Positions 20,119 through 31,834 of a stretch of DNA of 62,000 bases are shown here, piece after piece. Source of the DNA: Neocallimastix lanati (nom. inval.) (Eukaryota; Neocallimastigomycota; Neocallimastigomycetes; Neocallimastigales; Neocallimastigaceae). How positions within the stretch are numbered: the first letter of the stretch is position 1; every line of letters begins with the position of its first letter. The stretch is from NCBI GenBank assembly GCA_016946835.1, contig JACVTC010000162.1, positions 150,001 through 212,000 of the forward strand. The letters run 5' to 3'. Made by a program: the position numbers and the translations under genes. The notes under the pieces are model-generated. The model saw nothing but the letters and a program-made list of their open reading frames with translations, searched no databases and had not been told where the DNA came from.

Positions 20119-21780
20119 GTTGTTGTTGTTGTTGTTGTTTGAATGGTAATATCGATGAATTATATTAGTATAAATAAATTTTATAAAATTTTATTAGTTT
20201 AAATAATTGAGTTAAATAGATTTATCATCTCTTGTTTTCAGTGTTGTTAGAAATCTTATTTTAATTACGAAATCAAAAAGCTGTTATAAAGATTTTGTAG
20301 AACTTTAATAATTGTATTTTATTAGATTTAATTAACTTGATAAACATTCCCCCTTATAAATAGAAAGTTTATAACTTTTTTTTATTGAATTTTACTGCCA
20401 TTTACATTTTAATTAATATAGTATATATCTATAGATATGTTATATATTACAATATTAGTTTCATAGAATCGATCAATCCATTTTTTTTCTTTTTATATTA
20501 AATAATTGTATTTTGTTATATATCTTTTATGTTCCATTACGCTAACAGTATCTATTATTTTAAGTATTTTAAGTGGCAGTTATTTCTTGAGACTATTTTA
20601 CTTTATTGATGTTGTTGATTGATCGTTTTTTTTTTGTTGTTGAGAATGAGGTAATCCATTATTTAAACTAGTAATAGTAATTCAATCATTATAGGTGGTG
20701 GAGCGAGCTCTCCATTCTTATATTAATAATATTGATCATTCTTATATTAATAATATAGAATTAGAAGATACGGGAAGAAGAAAGGGGAACCTTTTGAATT
20801 TTCACTGAATTTTTTTTATTTTTTGTGAACAATTAGAGTCGACTAAACCTTCTGAGAAAACATTGATTATTATTTAAATTATTTATAATTAATTTTGTTA
20901 TGCCAATTGAATTAATGGCATTTATTTTTGATATTTTTTTTAAGATAAATTTGAATTATTAGAAGAAACAGATGAATAATATTTAATTAAATTATTTTTT
21001 TTTCTATTTATATATTAATAATATGTTTTTCATTTTTCATTTTGCATTTTGATTTTGATTTTGAATTTGTGAGGATTTATTATTTAATTACATTTCTTGA
21101 TTTTGTTACTCTAATGATGACGTGATATTGGTAATCTAAAATGAAGACCATTTAATAATTTTGGAGAATCAGCAACTTATTTTTTTTTTTTTAGAAGGTA
21201 TTTCTTTTCTCTGTTCTGTAAACACTTTTATAATATAATATGTATATATAAAAACTTGAATTAGATGGTGCCGGTGATTACATATAAACTTCAGTGAGGT
21301 TTGTATTTAGATAAGAAGTATTTGATATTAATTTGTTTTATTTTAAAAAAAAAAATTAAAATATTTTTTTTATGAGCAAAAGCAGTGAATATTCTAAAGG
21401 AGTACTGTTTCAAAGTTGTTGAGAAAGTTTTTTTTAAAGTTTATGTCATTCAAAATTTTTGAGTGAATCCTCAAGCTTTCAGACATGGTTTTCCTTTTTT
21501 TTTTTTTATTTTTTGAAATCTTTCCTTCGGTAATCTTTCTTTTTTATATCTGAATGACCATTTCGATGAGACAACATTTAATCTTATATTGTAATTCTTT
21601 AATTAGTTTATATACTTTAATTTTTTTTTATATTTTTTAATTCAAACACACCAGTACCCATACTATTTTATGCATTATGGTGTTGTAGATCATATTTTCT
21701 TTATTACTGATTGTATTTAATAAATTTAATAAATTGTTAATTATTATTAATATTTATATTTTTACTGTATTCAACTCCAG
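19835..21780 (-). pseudogene. pol: X1: deeply decayed copia relic
   Basis: Not readable as an ORF, but 21390-21730 aligns by eye with E4's RT start (30190-30590). Both contain TGTTTCAA(A/G)GTTG, the CTTTCCTTCGG(T/A)ATCTTTCTT string, and ATGACCATTTCGATGA / ATATCCATTTCGATGA. A polypurine-like GAAGGGGAATG on the minus strand at about 19824-19834 would be its 3' end, and a second such site (GGGGGAATG) lies at 20346-20356. A T run followed by GTT repeats sits at 20092-20140. All catalytic motifs are lost. Confidence 0.55.
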
Positions 21781-23414
21781 AACATATTATAGTAAAAAAA
21801 ATTTATTTTCAATGGAAAATAATAGTCAAATAAGATTAAATAATAAAACCAAAATAACATCACCAGAAACAACCCCAAAAAAAACAACAAGAAACGGTAG
21901 GTGTAACTAACTACTGCAGAAAAAAAAAGCCATTATTTTTTCCAGTATAGAAGAAGGAAACAAAATCATTTTAAAAAAAATGAAATCCAAAAAGACCGAC
22001 TATAAGAAAATACATAAATAAAAATAGAAATTAACAAAAATTTCCTTCCTAAAGATAATTACGATAGCATATTCCAAGATTCGTTCAATCGTAATTATAA
22101 TGATAAATACATATCAGATGTTAATTATTCAGACAATTAATACAATCAAGATAATTTAATCAACAAAAAACGAATTCCTTGGGTCTTAAATTTACGAGCT
22201 TTAATTAACATTAGCAACTAATTCCTTGGGTCCTAGACTCCTGAGCTACTATTACTATTATCAATAGATTAATATTCTAATCAAGTTAAGAACGTGTAAA
22301 GAAAAAATTTACCAAACCAATAACCAAATGCTGAATGCAAACCTTATCGGGAACATTTATTGGATATATTAATAATAACATAATAATAATTAAAGACGTA
22401 TATTATTCACCAGATTTACAGAAAAAATTTGTTATTGCTTTAGAAAAATGACTCAACAAAAATATAAAATTATTTTTTTGACAATAATAATAATAATAGT
22501 AAACCAAAATGTAACAATATACAACTCGTTTAATAATAAACTAATAATGATACCCTTTACCACATAAAGGTAACATAAAATAAAATATCTTTAGAAGTAT
22601 TAAAGAAGACAAAGGTAAACTAACTTGAACATTAGAGTTTTTTTTGTAAGTTCTACTTCTTTATACCTAAAGCTTTTAGGTCAACGTTTGATAATAACTT
22701 CTCCCTTTGGTATTTTTTCTTGGATAGTCGTACAATCCTACCGGATATAAGACTTTAGACATTTTAAACAATAAAATTTATTCTTTCTAGAAATTTTAAA
22801 TTCCTTGGAAATTCTTATTACCCACAAATTTCGCAAAACATTACGAATTTTTATCCCTAATTCTGAATTTAGGAGGAATCCTAATTATTATCAAAATAAC
22901 ACTTTTAACGTTATTTCCATTAATAATGAATTTACAAATTCCAATTTTATCAATTCAACAAAAAAAAAAAAAAAAAAAAAAACAATCATCAAAATAATGT
23001 AATCAATATTCCTATTAATAATGAATCATTAAGTCCTAACTCAGTCCACCGATCAAAATATGATGATACTAATTAAAGAACTATAAAAAAAAAACAAAAA
23101 AAAACAAACAAAACCAAAACCATTCGTGATAATACTTCTGATTTCAACGTTTAACAATGAAGTAAATAAGTAAATAATACGATTCATTCACACTAAAACA
23201 AACATTATTAAAATTTGAAGATAAATCTAAAAAAAAAATTAACATCATACTAAGCGAAAAAACAATTAAACAAAAAGAAAAACATCCATTATACAGCTTT
23301 GAATACAAACCATTCAAAAAAGCACAAATCAAATATTACATTAAGAGAACCACTTCATTATGACGATATATACGTACAAGTTAACCGACAAAGAAGAATG
23401 GATTAAAATCTATT
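21781..23414 (+). pseudogene. pol: X2: deeply decayed copia relic (protease, integrase tail, RT start)
   Basis: Scattered but ordered copia pieces. IPWVLDS followed by TGA and AT (22217-22240) is a protease centre with Gly changed to stop. An imperfect duplicate of it lies at 22171-22200. VYYSPDLQKKFVIALEK (about 22398-22450) is the post-protease segment. FYFFIPKAFRSTFDNNFS (about 22650-22710) matches the integrase C-terminus of E8 (FFYVPKIFRNKFDN). LTDKEEWIK at about 23385 looks like an RT start. The integrase core is missing. The possible gag start MENNSQIRLNN at 21812 is uncertain. Confidence 0.6.
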
Positions 23415-23436
23415 AATCAAAAGTTAAATAAATAAT

Positions 23437-24579
23437 TTGAAAATATTAGACGTAAATGAATCTGTTGAAACAGTTCCTAACAATGAGAATGTGGTTGAAG
23501 AATTAAATAATAGTATTGCTATTAAAGAATATTTGAAAAAGAAAATAATTATTATAGATAATATTAAATATTTTAAAGACGGAGAAAATATTCGTAAATT
23601 TGTCGAAAACAAGGAAGAGAAAATAGAACTATTATTAGCTGCGCATAGTGTTGGACATGAAGGCTATTATAAAACATACGATAGACTTAAAAGGAAATAT
23701 TATTGGGAAAACATGTCCAAAGATGTAGAATTACTTGTTAAAACTTGCCATGATTGTCAAATGAACAGACCACAACCAATTAATAGAGGTACTGAATCAT
23801 TTGCTACTAAACCAGGTTTACCCTTTACTCGAGTTGGTTTAGACATTATAGGACCCTTACCTATCACTAAATCAAATAATAAATACATAATTGTTTTAGT
23901 TGATTATTTTACAAAATGGGTAGAAGCCGAACCATTTCCTACAATTGAATCTAAAGACGTTATTAAGTTTCTTACTAATGTATTTTCTCGACATGGCATT
24001 CCTGAAATTTTAATCACTGATAATGGTCCGCAATTTACTTCCAATGCTACAAAAGGATTTTTAGATTTATATAATGTTTATGTTCATTACATCAGTACTT
24101 ACCATCCTGAAAGTAATGGCCAAGTTGAAAATAGAAATAGAGAAATTATAAAATATATTAGACTACTTGGAGGAACAGAAAAGAATTGGGATGAAATTCT
24201 TCCAGTTGCTTTATGGGCCTTAAGAACTTGCAAAAGTGAAGTTACAAAATTTTCTAGTTTTGAACTCTTATATGGTAGAACTGATCTACAACCATTCGAA
24301 TTAACAATTGCATATAATGATAGAAATATAAATGAAACCTTTGATGAATATTTAATTAGAAAATTTACAACTCATCATAAATGGATTATGGAAGCCACTG
24401 CTAATATTGATAATGCTAATAAATTATGGGAAAATAGAAGAAAACAACAAAAATCTATGAATACTGTTTTTGAACCAGGGGACTTAGTTTTAGTTAGAAA
24501 TTTCTCAAGAAGAAAGTTAGACCCCTTTTACATTGGTCCTTTTAGAATTGTTCAAATGAATTATAATACCGCTTGTATT
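23437..24579 (+). CDS. G2: uninterrupted gypsy integrase reading frame
   Basis: The most intact gypsy protein in the window. H2C2 zinc domain: AAHSVGHEGYYKTYDRLK ... CHDCQMNR. Catalytic core: GLDIIGPLP (first Asp), ITDNGPQFTS (second Asp), and HPESNGQVENRNRE with the Glu. Then ALWALRTCKSEVTKFSSFE and a C-terminal GDLVLVRNFSRRKLDPFYIGPFRI. This order and length fit a Ty3/gypsy integrase. No RT or protease lies upstream, as a copia relic ends at 23414. At about 24579 the frame runs into RNase H of another element (…ACICD then IYFFSRSLK), so its natural C-terminus is lost. Integrase would insert cDNA into chromosomes. Without the rest it is probably inert. Confidence 0.85.
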
Positions 24580-24890
24580 TGTGATATTTATTTTTTTAGT
24601 AGAAGTTTAAAAAATCTGAGAACTATCATACCACAACTGAACTTGAAGGAACCTCTAATTATTATTGCTTAGTCCAATTTGAACATTATATTTTAGGTAA
24701 TACTTTCAAAACTATTCTATATATTGATTATAAACCTTTAGTTTCTATTATTAAAAGTTGTGAGTCGAATACTCTTAAATATCAACAATGGTGTGATAAA
24801 TTTAGTAAACTTCAAGTTGATATTGTTTATCATCCTGGTAAAGCTAATTTGATTGCTGATGCATTATCTAGAGTTGTTCTTGAAGACTTG
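24580..24890 (+). pseudogene. pol: G3 RNase H fragment
   Basis: IYFFSRSLK, a frameshift at about 24610, then TTELEGTSNYYCLVQFEHYI, LYIDYKPLVSII (TDHKPL in G1, here IDY) and HPGKANLIADALSRVVLE. This is the C-terminal part of a gypsy RNase H, placed after an integrase. That is the reverse of gypsy order, so a deletion or recombination joined two copies. Confidence 0.8.
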
Positions 24891-24899
24891 TCAATTACT

Positions 24900-25670
24900 A
24901 ATGTCTGTATTCTAATTCTCTTTTTAATAGCAATATTCTGTTCACTTCCGTTAACAATATTTTGTTCACTTTCGTTAACTAATTTCTTAGTGGAAGTTTT
25001 CATTAGACATGGTACACCCCAAATTATTGTAACATATAATAGAGTTCAATTTACTTCAGATTATACAAAAATATTTTTAGATCTTTATGACGTATATATC
25101 CATTTTGTTAATATACATCATCCTGAATCTAATGGTTTAGTAGAAATAGAAATAAAGAAATTGGAAAACTTTTAAGAAATTTCTCTTATAACAATAAAAA
25201 TTGGGATATTTTACTATCTCTAGCTTTATGGGTACTTAAGACAAGTAAATCTACTGTTTCTGGTTACTCTAGTTTTGAATTACTGTAAGGAAGAAAAGAA
25301 TTGCTACCGATGAATATTAACTTAAGAAATTAAATGTTAGAAGATATTAATCTATCGAAAGAAGAAATTTTAATGGAAAGATTTATTGAGCATGCCAAAT
25401 GGGTAAAACAATCTGCAAAAAAAATAATTGGAACCATAAACTAGTGGCAAAAGACAGGATAAACAAAGTATGAAAAATAAGGAAATTTTTTAAAATTTGT
25501 GATTTAGTAAAAATTAGAGATCACCAACAGACTAAACTTGAACTGTATTTCCTTGGTCCCTATATAATTAGGGACATATCTTGGAATACAGTTCAATTAA
25601 GGAATGTTATGGACGGTACAAAATTAGAAAGAAACCTCCATATTAAAAATATATTACCTTTTAATGAATG
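24900..25670 (+). pseudogene. pol: G3 integrase, N-terminal half missing
   Basis: A short tandem duplication (GTTCACTT(C)CGTTAAC twice, 24940-24980) marks the joint with RNase H. The frame then reads VEVFIRHGTPQIIV, TYNRVQFTS (second Asp is Tyr) and HHPESNGLVE. Frameshifts and stops follow, but ALWVLKTSKSTVSGYSSFELL, LLPMNINLRN, IEHAKWVKQSAKK and LELYFLGPYIIRDISWNTVQL can be read to a final stop at 25668. The zinc domain and first Asp are gone. Confidence 0.78.
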
Positions 25671-27476
25671 AGATTTCAAAATTTCAAGATCTTAAACTTA
25701 ATTTTATATATTATATATAAAGAGAATTGATTATTAAAACTTTATTATGAAAATATTTCGAAATTTTCATTTTTTTATTATTAAATTTAATATATATTAT
25801 TAAATTTTTTTATTAATTTTATTAAAGTTACTGATTTTATTTTAATAATTACATGAGTTATTTATAGTAAAATATTAAGAATACTATTGGATAATTATAA
25901 TCATTATTATGAAATTTTTACATACTAATGATATAAAACAAATATGTGTAGCAACATATTTGTATATTTAATAATAATTAATAAACATTAAATTTATATC
26001 TCTTTTGTCAATAATAATATTTGAAATAATTTCTTATTCATATATTATTCAATATTTATATATATATTATTCATTATAATATGAAATATATTAAATATAT
26101 TAAATATATTAAATTAAATAGTTAATTTCTTCTAAATATATATATAATAAGAATATTATTATATATATAACTTAAAATATTCTTATTTATTTTAAATTTT
26201 ATATTAAAAATACATAATACTTCTATATATTATCTATATATTATAATATAATGAAATAGTTTTAGTTATTTTAATTATAATTAAATATATATATAGTTGA
26301 TATTATTTATTATATTCATATTTATTATATAATTATATTCTTATATATTTAACTTTATTATTCATATTTCATTTTTAAGAATTATATAGTTATATTTATT
26401 ATATTTATTATTTTTAATATATATTTATTATATATTATATTATACTTCGATTTATTATATTTTAAATGTATATTTATTATTATTAATATTTGCTAAATTA
26501 TTATAAAGATTTATAATAACTACTCTTCTTGATGGTAGTTTAAAGAAGACTCTTGGTTAATTGGGTTTTATAAATTAAAATATATTAATAAAGGTTAATT
26601 AAATATAACGATACTATTAAAAATTAGTAGCACATAAAAGTCCCGCATATCACTAATTTTGGCATTCGACATAAATTAATAAAAATTTAATAATTTAAAT
26701 TATTATTAATTTAATTTCACTAATTTCTATCGAAATTAAGTTCAATTCTAGCAGGAAAATTTTTGATATAAAGCAAATATGTGTAGCAACATATTTTTAT
26801 ATTTGAATATTTATAAATTCAGATATTAAATTTATTATAATAATATATATTATTATACATTATATATTATTATATATTATTTATATTTTATTTATATTAT
26901 ATAATATTTCTTATATATATTTCATAAATATTAAATTGTACTTCTTATTTTAAAATATTAAAATTTATATAATTAATATAATATTTTATATTATTCTTAT
27001 TAAAATATATAATATTCTTATTTATTATATTTATTTATAATTATATATTATTAATACTTTACAATATAATTAATATTATTATTATTCTTGTTTTGTTTTT
27101 CTTTGGTAGAAATAATATTGCATTTATAAAATAATAAAATATTAATAAAAATTATTAATAACTCAAATACACTTATTAAACCAGCTACAACGTAAAGAAT
27201 ATCTTTAAAATTTTAATGATAAATTTTATTAATAAAAGATACTATTTTATTAATGGTATTATTATTAAACGCAATTGTATAGTATAAATCAAATATAGTA
27301 ACACAAGGACTAAAAAATGATTTTAACAAATACATGAAATGCATTTGTTAAAATTATACTCTTAATTAATAATTTATTCATTCAAGTCTTATTATTTATG
27401 TATCAAATTATAAATATTATATAAATAATTTATAACTATACTAAATAATATTAAACTTTAATTATTATTCTTAACA
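25671..27476. other. LTR debris between G3 and E3
   Basis: No coding sequence. Contains two copies of a hairpin, CAAATATGT-GTAGCA-ACATATTTG (25939-25962 and 26774-26796), typical of the LTRs here. It also holds an arm (about 26090-26325) that is the reverse complement of 28586-28775. The E3 polypurine tract at 27487-27477 (minus) puts the E3 3' LTR (TGTTAAGAATAATAATT...) at the top of this stretch. That LTR contains a perfect 11 bp inverted repeat at 27321-27353. The rest is probably the G3 LTR, but its limits are not clear. Confidence 0.5.
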
Positions 27477-27500
27477 TTCTCCCTAAAGTTTAATATTCTA

Positions 27501-28560
27501 TTAAAACTTTGTCAATATGTTATTTCTAAATTTTGTCATCAACGTGTTATTTAGATATTTAGTAAAACTGTCTGCTAGGTTGTCTTGGGATTTTATATAC
27601 TTGAGTTCTATTTTGCTTTCTCTAATTAAATTTCTTATATGATGGTATATGATATCTATGTACTTTGATTTTGGATTGATTGTCTCATTTTTACAATTAT
27701 ATATCATAAGGAACTTGTTGGTTAATACCATTATGAGGTATCCTGTTATGTATATAATTTGCAGTACTGACTGTTTCCCATAATTGCCCATTAAGTTTGG
27801 CTTCCTTTAGCATGACCTTTGTTGAATTAATAATTGTTTTGTTGAACCTGTTGGAACGGCCGTCTTTTTGTGAGTTAAATGGGACAGTGAATTGTTGTAT
27901 AATGCCTTTGTTATTACAGAGTTTCAAAGCTTGAACTTTTGAATTCTTTTCCATTGTCCGTTTTGATGTACTTATTGTTTTTATTGAATATGTTTTTAAT
28001 TTTCTTGTACCATTTGAGGAATATATTGAAAATTTTTTCTTGGTGAATAAAACCCCTCCATATATTGTATAATCATCTAGGATAGTTAAAATGCATTTAT
28101 TTTTATACATGGATGGTTTATCGATGGTTACTGTGTCCATGTGTATTAACTCAAACTTCGAAGGCACGTTTGTTATAAGTGAAGTACGGTTTGTTTTGTA
28201 ACTTGGAGCTGGCATAGATTTAATATGAATCTTTTATTTCAATGTCTTTTAATTTATTCTTTAATTTTTCTATATAAAATTGTGCCATTCTTCTATGCCA
28301 ATTCTGCATTTTGTCATCGGTTTTCGTTAAACTATTGCAAATTTTGTTAATATTACTTTTGAAATTGAATTTATTTCTTGATGTCCACATTCTATGGACT
28401 TTGACTGAGTTAGCCACAACTGTGCATATTTTATTCCCTTTCTTATTGAATATCGTTACGAGGTTTTGATTATTTTCTCTGTGGAATATAGTCTTATAGT
28501 GTTTTTGACTAAGACTATTTATTGACAATAAGCTTCTTTTGAACTTTGGAATGTATAGGA
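27501..28560 (-). pseudogene. pol: E3: copia relic (zinc domain, integrase, RNase H tail)
   Basis: Minus strand. 28528-28220 ends in WHRRMAQFYIEKLKNKL (the two His of HHCC). 28215-27700 is integrase: FELIHMDTV (first Asp), TILDDYTIYG, FNSQKDGRSNRFN (Glu position is Asn) and LNGQLWETVSTANYIHNRIPH. The usual TDNG reads LCNNKG. At about 27700, after QQVPYDI, it jumps straight to IYNCKNETINPKSKYIDI and SQDNLADSFTK, the RNase H tail. The whole RT is deleted. A polypurine tract TTTAGGGAGAA (27487-27477) and LTR start TGTTAAG follow. Confidence 0.8.
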
Positions 28561-28980
28561 CGTCGTTTAGGATAATTAAATTATGATTGATATATAAATA
28601 ATATCAACTATATATATATTTAATTATAATTAAAATAACTACAACTATTTCATTATATTATAATATATAGAGATAATTATATATTTTTGATATAAACTTT
28701 AAAATAAATAAGAATATTTAAGTTATATATAATAATATTCTTATGATATATATATAGAAGAAATTTTTAAACGCAATAATATGAAATATAGTTATTTTAT
28801 AATATTATTTATTATATCTTCATTATATATATACTAACATATTTTTCAGATACAAAATTACTCGTTTTATATTTTTATTTTATTATATTATTATTAAATA
28901 CAAAAATATTATTGGTCATCAATTAATATAAGTTATATTTTCTTAAATGATATACTTTTTTAATTTGTTTCTTTCTGATA
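28561..28980. mobile_element. E4 3' LTR / E3 5' LTR region
   Basis: Non-coding and very AT-rich, between the E4 polypurine tract (TGAGGGGGAA, 28990-28981 on minus) and the E3 coding region. On the minus strand it would begin TATCAGAAAG. About 190 bases (28586-28775) form an inverted copy of 26090-26325. No primer-binding site 14-mer is seen at the E3 side. Confidence 0.5.
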
Positions 28981-28990
28981 TTCCCCCTCA

Positions 28991-29480
28991 AATTTAACCT
29001 AGTTTAAGTTTAATATGTGATTTATAAATTGTAGATATTATAAAGCATAGCATTTTTAAATTTGTTCATGAGCGTATTATTTAGGAATATCGTAAATCCG
29101 TCTGCCAAATTACTTTCAGATTTAATGTAGTAAAGTTTAATTTTATTTTCTTTTATTAATTCTCTTACATAATGAAATCTGATATCTATGTGTTTAGTTT
29201 TTGGATTGATTAATTGATTCTTGCTATCGTAAATGGTTAATTTATTATGAACGTGTACAATTATCTATGTGATGTTATAGTCTAATTCTTTTAATATGTT
29301 TAGATACAATATACAATGTTTACAGCATTCGCTGAGGCTATAATATTCCACTTCAGCGGTTAATATTGACACGCAATGCTGGAGTTTAGAGTACCAGCTT
29401 GTAGGCGTTTCACCCATACATACAATGAATCATGTAGTTGATCTTCTATTTTCTTCGTCTCCAGCATAGTCTGCGTCTAT
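28991..29480 (-). pseudogene. pol: E4 RNase H
   Basis: Readable with a few stops: FIDADYAGDEENRRSTT then TGA (Gly expected), TPTSWYSKLQHCVS, ILTAEVEYYSLSECCKHC, IYDSKNQLINPKTKHIDI and ESNLADGFTIFLNN. First Asp, Glu-containing EVEYYSL and final LADGFT block are all present. The YYSLSEC block links E4 to E11 (EFEYYSLS), and the IYxxKNxxINPK block links it to E3: one copia lineage. Confidence 0.75.
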
Positions 29481-30520
29481 GAATGCTTTTATGGATGTCT
29501 TTTCTGAAAATTTTAAACCAAAATTCATGGTGCCTTTTAAGTATATGAATATTCTTCTGACATTCTCTCAATCTTCCATGGTTGGTACCTTCGATTTTCT
29601 GGTAGTCTTACTAACAGCAAAAATGATGTCAGGTCTGGTGCATATTGCTAAATTTAAGAGACTTTCTATGGTTCCCCGATATAATGTTTCATCAATTTTT
29701 TGTTTTCTTAACTTCTTATTTTCTAATGGTTTCATATTCTTCAAAGGAGCTAATTCTGAAATATTATACTTATCAAATAAACAGTTAAATATCTACTTTG
29801 ATTTAATATATAACCATTTTCATATTTTATAAATTTTATATTATCACAAAATCAACATCTCCAATTTCTTTTATTTCGAATTTATTTTTTATTTTATTTT
29901 TTGTATTATTTATTTCTTTACTTTTATCTGCTATTAATATGTCATCTACATGCACTCCTCAAAGTATACAATTAATACTGTTTTGATTGTTTCTTTTTAT
30001 TATAGAGACAAGGTTCGCTTACTAGTTGTTTAAATCCTAATTTATAAGGAAATTATTTAGTTCATTATTCCATTCTATGCTGATCTGCTTAAGTCCATAT
30101 ATTGCTTTGTTTAGTTTCCAAAAATTATTATTATAATTTGGATGTCCCTCAGGTGGTTTCATATAAACTTCTTCAGTACATGTTTCAAGGTTGATGAGAA
30201 AGTTTCTTTAAAATCAATACTGTATTTTTGGAGAAATAACGAGCTACCAGACGTGCTTTTCTTTTTGTAATTCTTCCTTCGGAATCTTTCTTATATTTGA
30301 ATATCCATTTCGATGATATAATATTATTTTTATGTAATAGTATATAACTGTTGTATATATATTTAATTTTTTCATATTGTTTAGTTCTTCATTAACAGCC
30401 GTTAATCATTCTATTTTATCGTAACAATTGAAAATATTTTTGTAGGTAATAGATTCAACAAATTTAATGTTTAACTTTTGTTTTTTATTTGATTTGATTT
30501 TATATTAGTATTGTCAATTT
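29481..30520 (-). pseudogene. pol: E4 reverse transcriptase
   Basis: Heavily broken. Minus-strand pieces: KWIFKYKKDSEGRITKRKAR and LVARYFSKN (30200-30330), then a broken stretch where motif A would lie, a YGLKQ-like block near 30090, HVDDILIADKS (29935-29975; YVDD with Tyr to His), and CTRPDIIFAVSKT-like coding near 29600-29640. The plus-strand 117-codon frame at 29479-29832 is only the shadow of this region. Confidence 0.7.
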
Positions 30521-30986
30521 TCATTTTTGGTTATTATTTTTTATTTATTTTATAATTAGTTTTATACGTTATGGTATTGTTGATAATATTTTCTTTATTA
30601 TTGTTTGCATTTGATAAGTTGTTCTTATTATTGATATATATATATTTTTACTGGTGTAGTTATTATTATCGTTATTAAAGTTAGTATTATTATTATTTCT
30701 GTTTTTATAATTGTTATTATCTTTATTGTAATTACTGTTATTATTGCTATTATTATCATTATCATCATTATTACTATAATTATTTTTATCATTATTATTA
30801 CTATTAAAATTATCTTTATCATTATTATTATTATAATTATTGCTATTGTTATAATTATTATTACTGTTATTATTGCAATTATTATTATTATTAATGATAT
30901 CTTAGTTATTTTCATTAGTATTTTTGTCTATATTTTTGTTTCTGTTAAATTTTCTTTTGGTGGTAGTGTTTATATTAATGTTATAC
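30521..30986 (-). other. E4 Asn-rich linker
   Basis: Long AAT/AAC tracts in the integrase frame give runs of Asn with Asp and Lys. The Ile/Met-rich ORF 30628-30915 is another reading of the same repeat. It occupies the place between integrase and RT, as in E1, E5, E6 and E8. Confidence 0.7.
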
Positions 30987-31834
30987 TTAACTTATTTTAT
31001 AGATATTTTCATTGTGCTGACTATAAATTTGATTTGGGTTATATGAATGGGAGTTGCTGTTTGGTAATGTGAATTCATTATTTGTAGTTTCGTCATAACC
31101 ATTGTTATTGAAGTAAGAGTTATTCCCACTGATTTGGTGAAAGAGGGTAAAATTTATGAAATTTGAAATGGTAGATGGGCAATTATTTAAAAAGTGATTT
31201 CCAAGAATATGTTCAAAAAATACGACAGTTCTTGAAAGCACAATTTTATTATTGGAAGTATCTAAAATATTGTACCCTGGGGGATATTCAGAGTATCCAA
31301 GAAATATTCCGGATAAAGAATTGTTGTCATATTTATTCCTAAAGTATTTTGGAATGTAAAAAAATACTCTGCTGCCAAATACATGTAGATTATTATAATT
31401 AACTTCAGATTTGAATAAGATTTCATATGGAACTTTTATTTTATTTCCTTTTTGGGATATAATGTTATGGATGTAATTCGTGGTGTTTACATCATCTTCC
31501 CAAAATTGATGACTCAGTTTAGCGTCATTCATCATTGCTTTAGCAGCAGTAATAAAGGTACCATTAAATCTTTTGGCACGTCCGTTTGATTGGGGGTTAT
31601 AAGGTACAATTTTTGGTGTATGATGCCATAAGTGGAGAATTATTGATTGAAATTGTTGTTTGTAAATTCTGTACAATTGTCTGGTCTTATTAATTTAATT
31701 CTGATGTTGTATTGATTGTTAGTTTTAATGAATCATTTATAAAATTGTTGAAATGTATTGCTTTTGTTTTTTAGGAAGAGGACCCATCCATATCTTGAAT
31801 AATCATCCAGTATGGTGAAGAATGATTACCATAG
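30987..31834 (-). pseudogene. pol: E4 integrase, 5' truncated
   Basis: From the cut edge: TILDDYSRYGWVLFLKNK (31830-31770), a frameshifted RPDNCTEFTNNNF (Asp retained in a PDN context), then the open frame 31676-30987 with VPYNPQSNGRAKRFNGT (Glu position is Lys, AAA), FWEDDVNTTNYIHN, HVFGSRVFFYIPKYFRNKYD and GIFLGYSEYPPGYNIL. The tail is Asn/Ser-rich. Everything upstream (first Asp, zinc domain, protease, gag, LTR) is absent. At 31835 it abuts the opposite-strand IQ frame. Confidence 0.82.

Noticed and set aside
25671-27476. AT-rich stretch as mitochondrial DNA or a replication origin
   Set aside because: It carries LTR hairpins and sits between retroelement ends; nothing mitochondrial is coded.
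29479-29832. 117-codon plus-strand frame, membrane-like
   Set aside because: Antisense of E4 reverse transcriptase (YRGTIESL, CTRPDI region read backwards).
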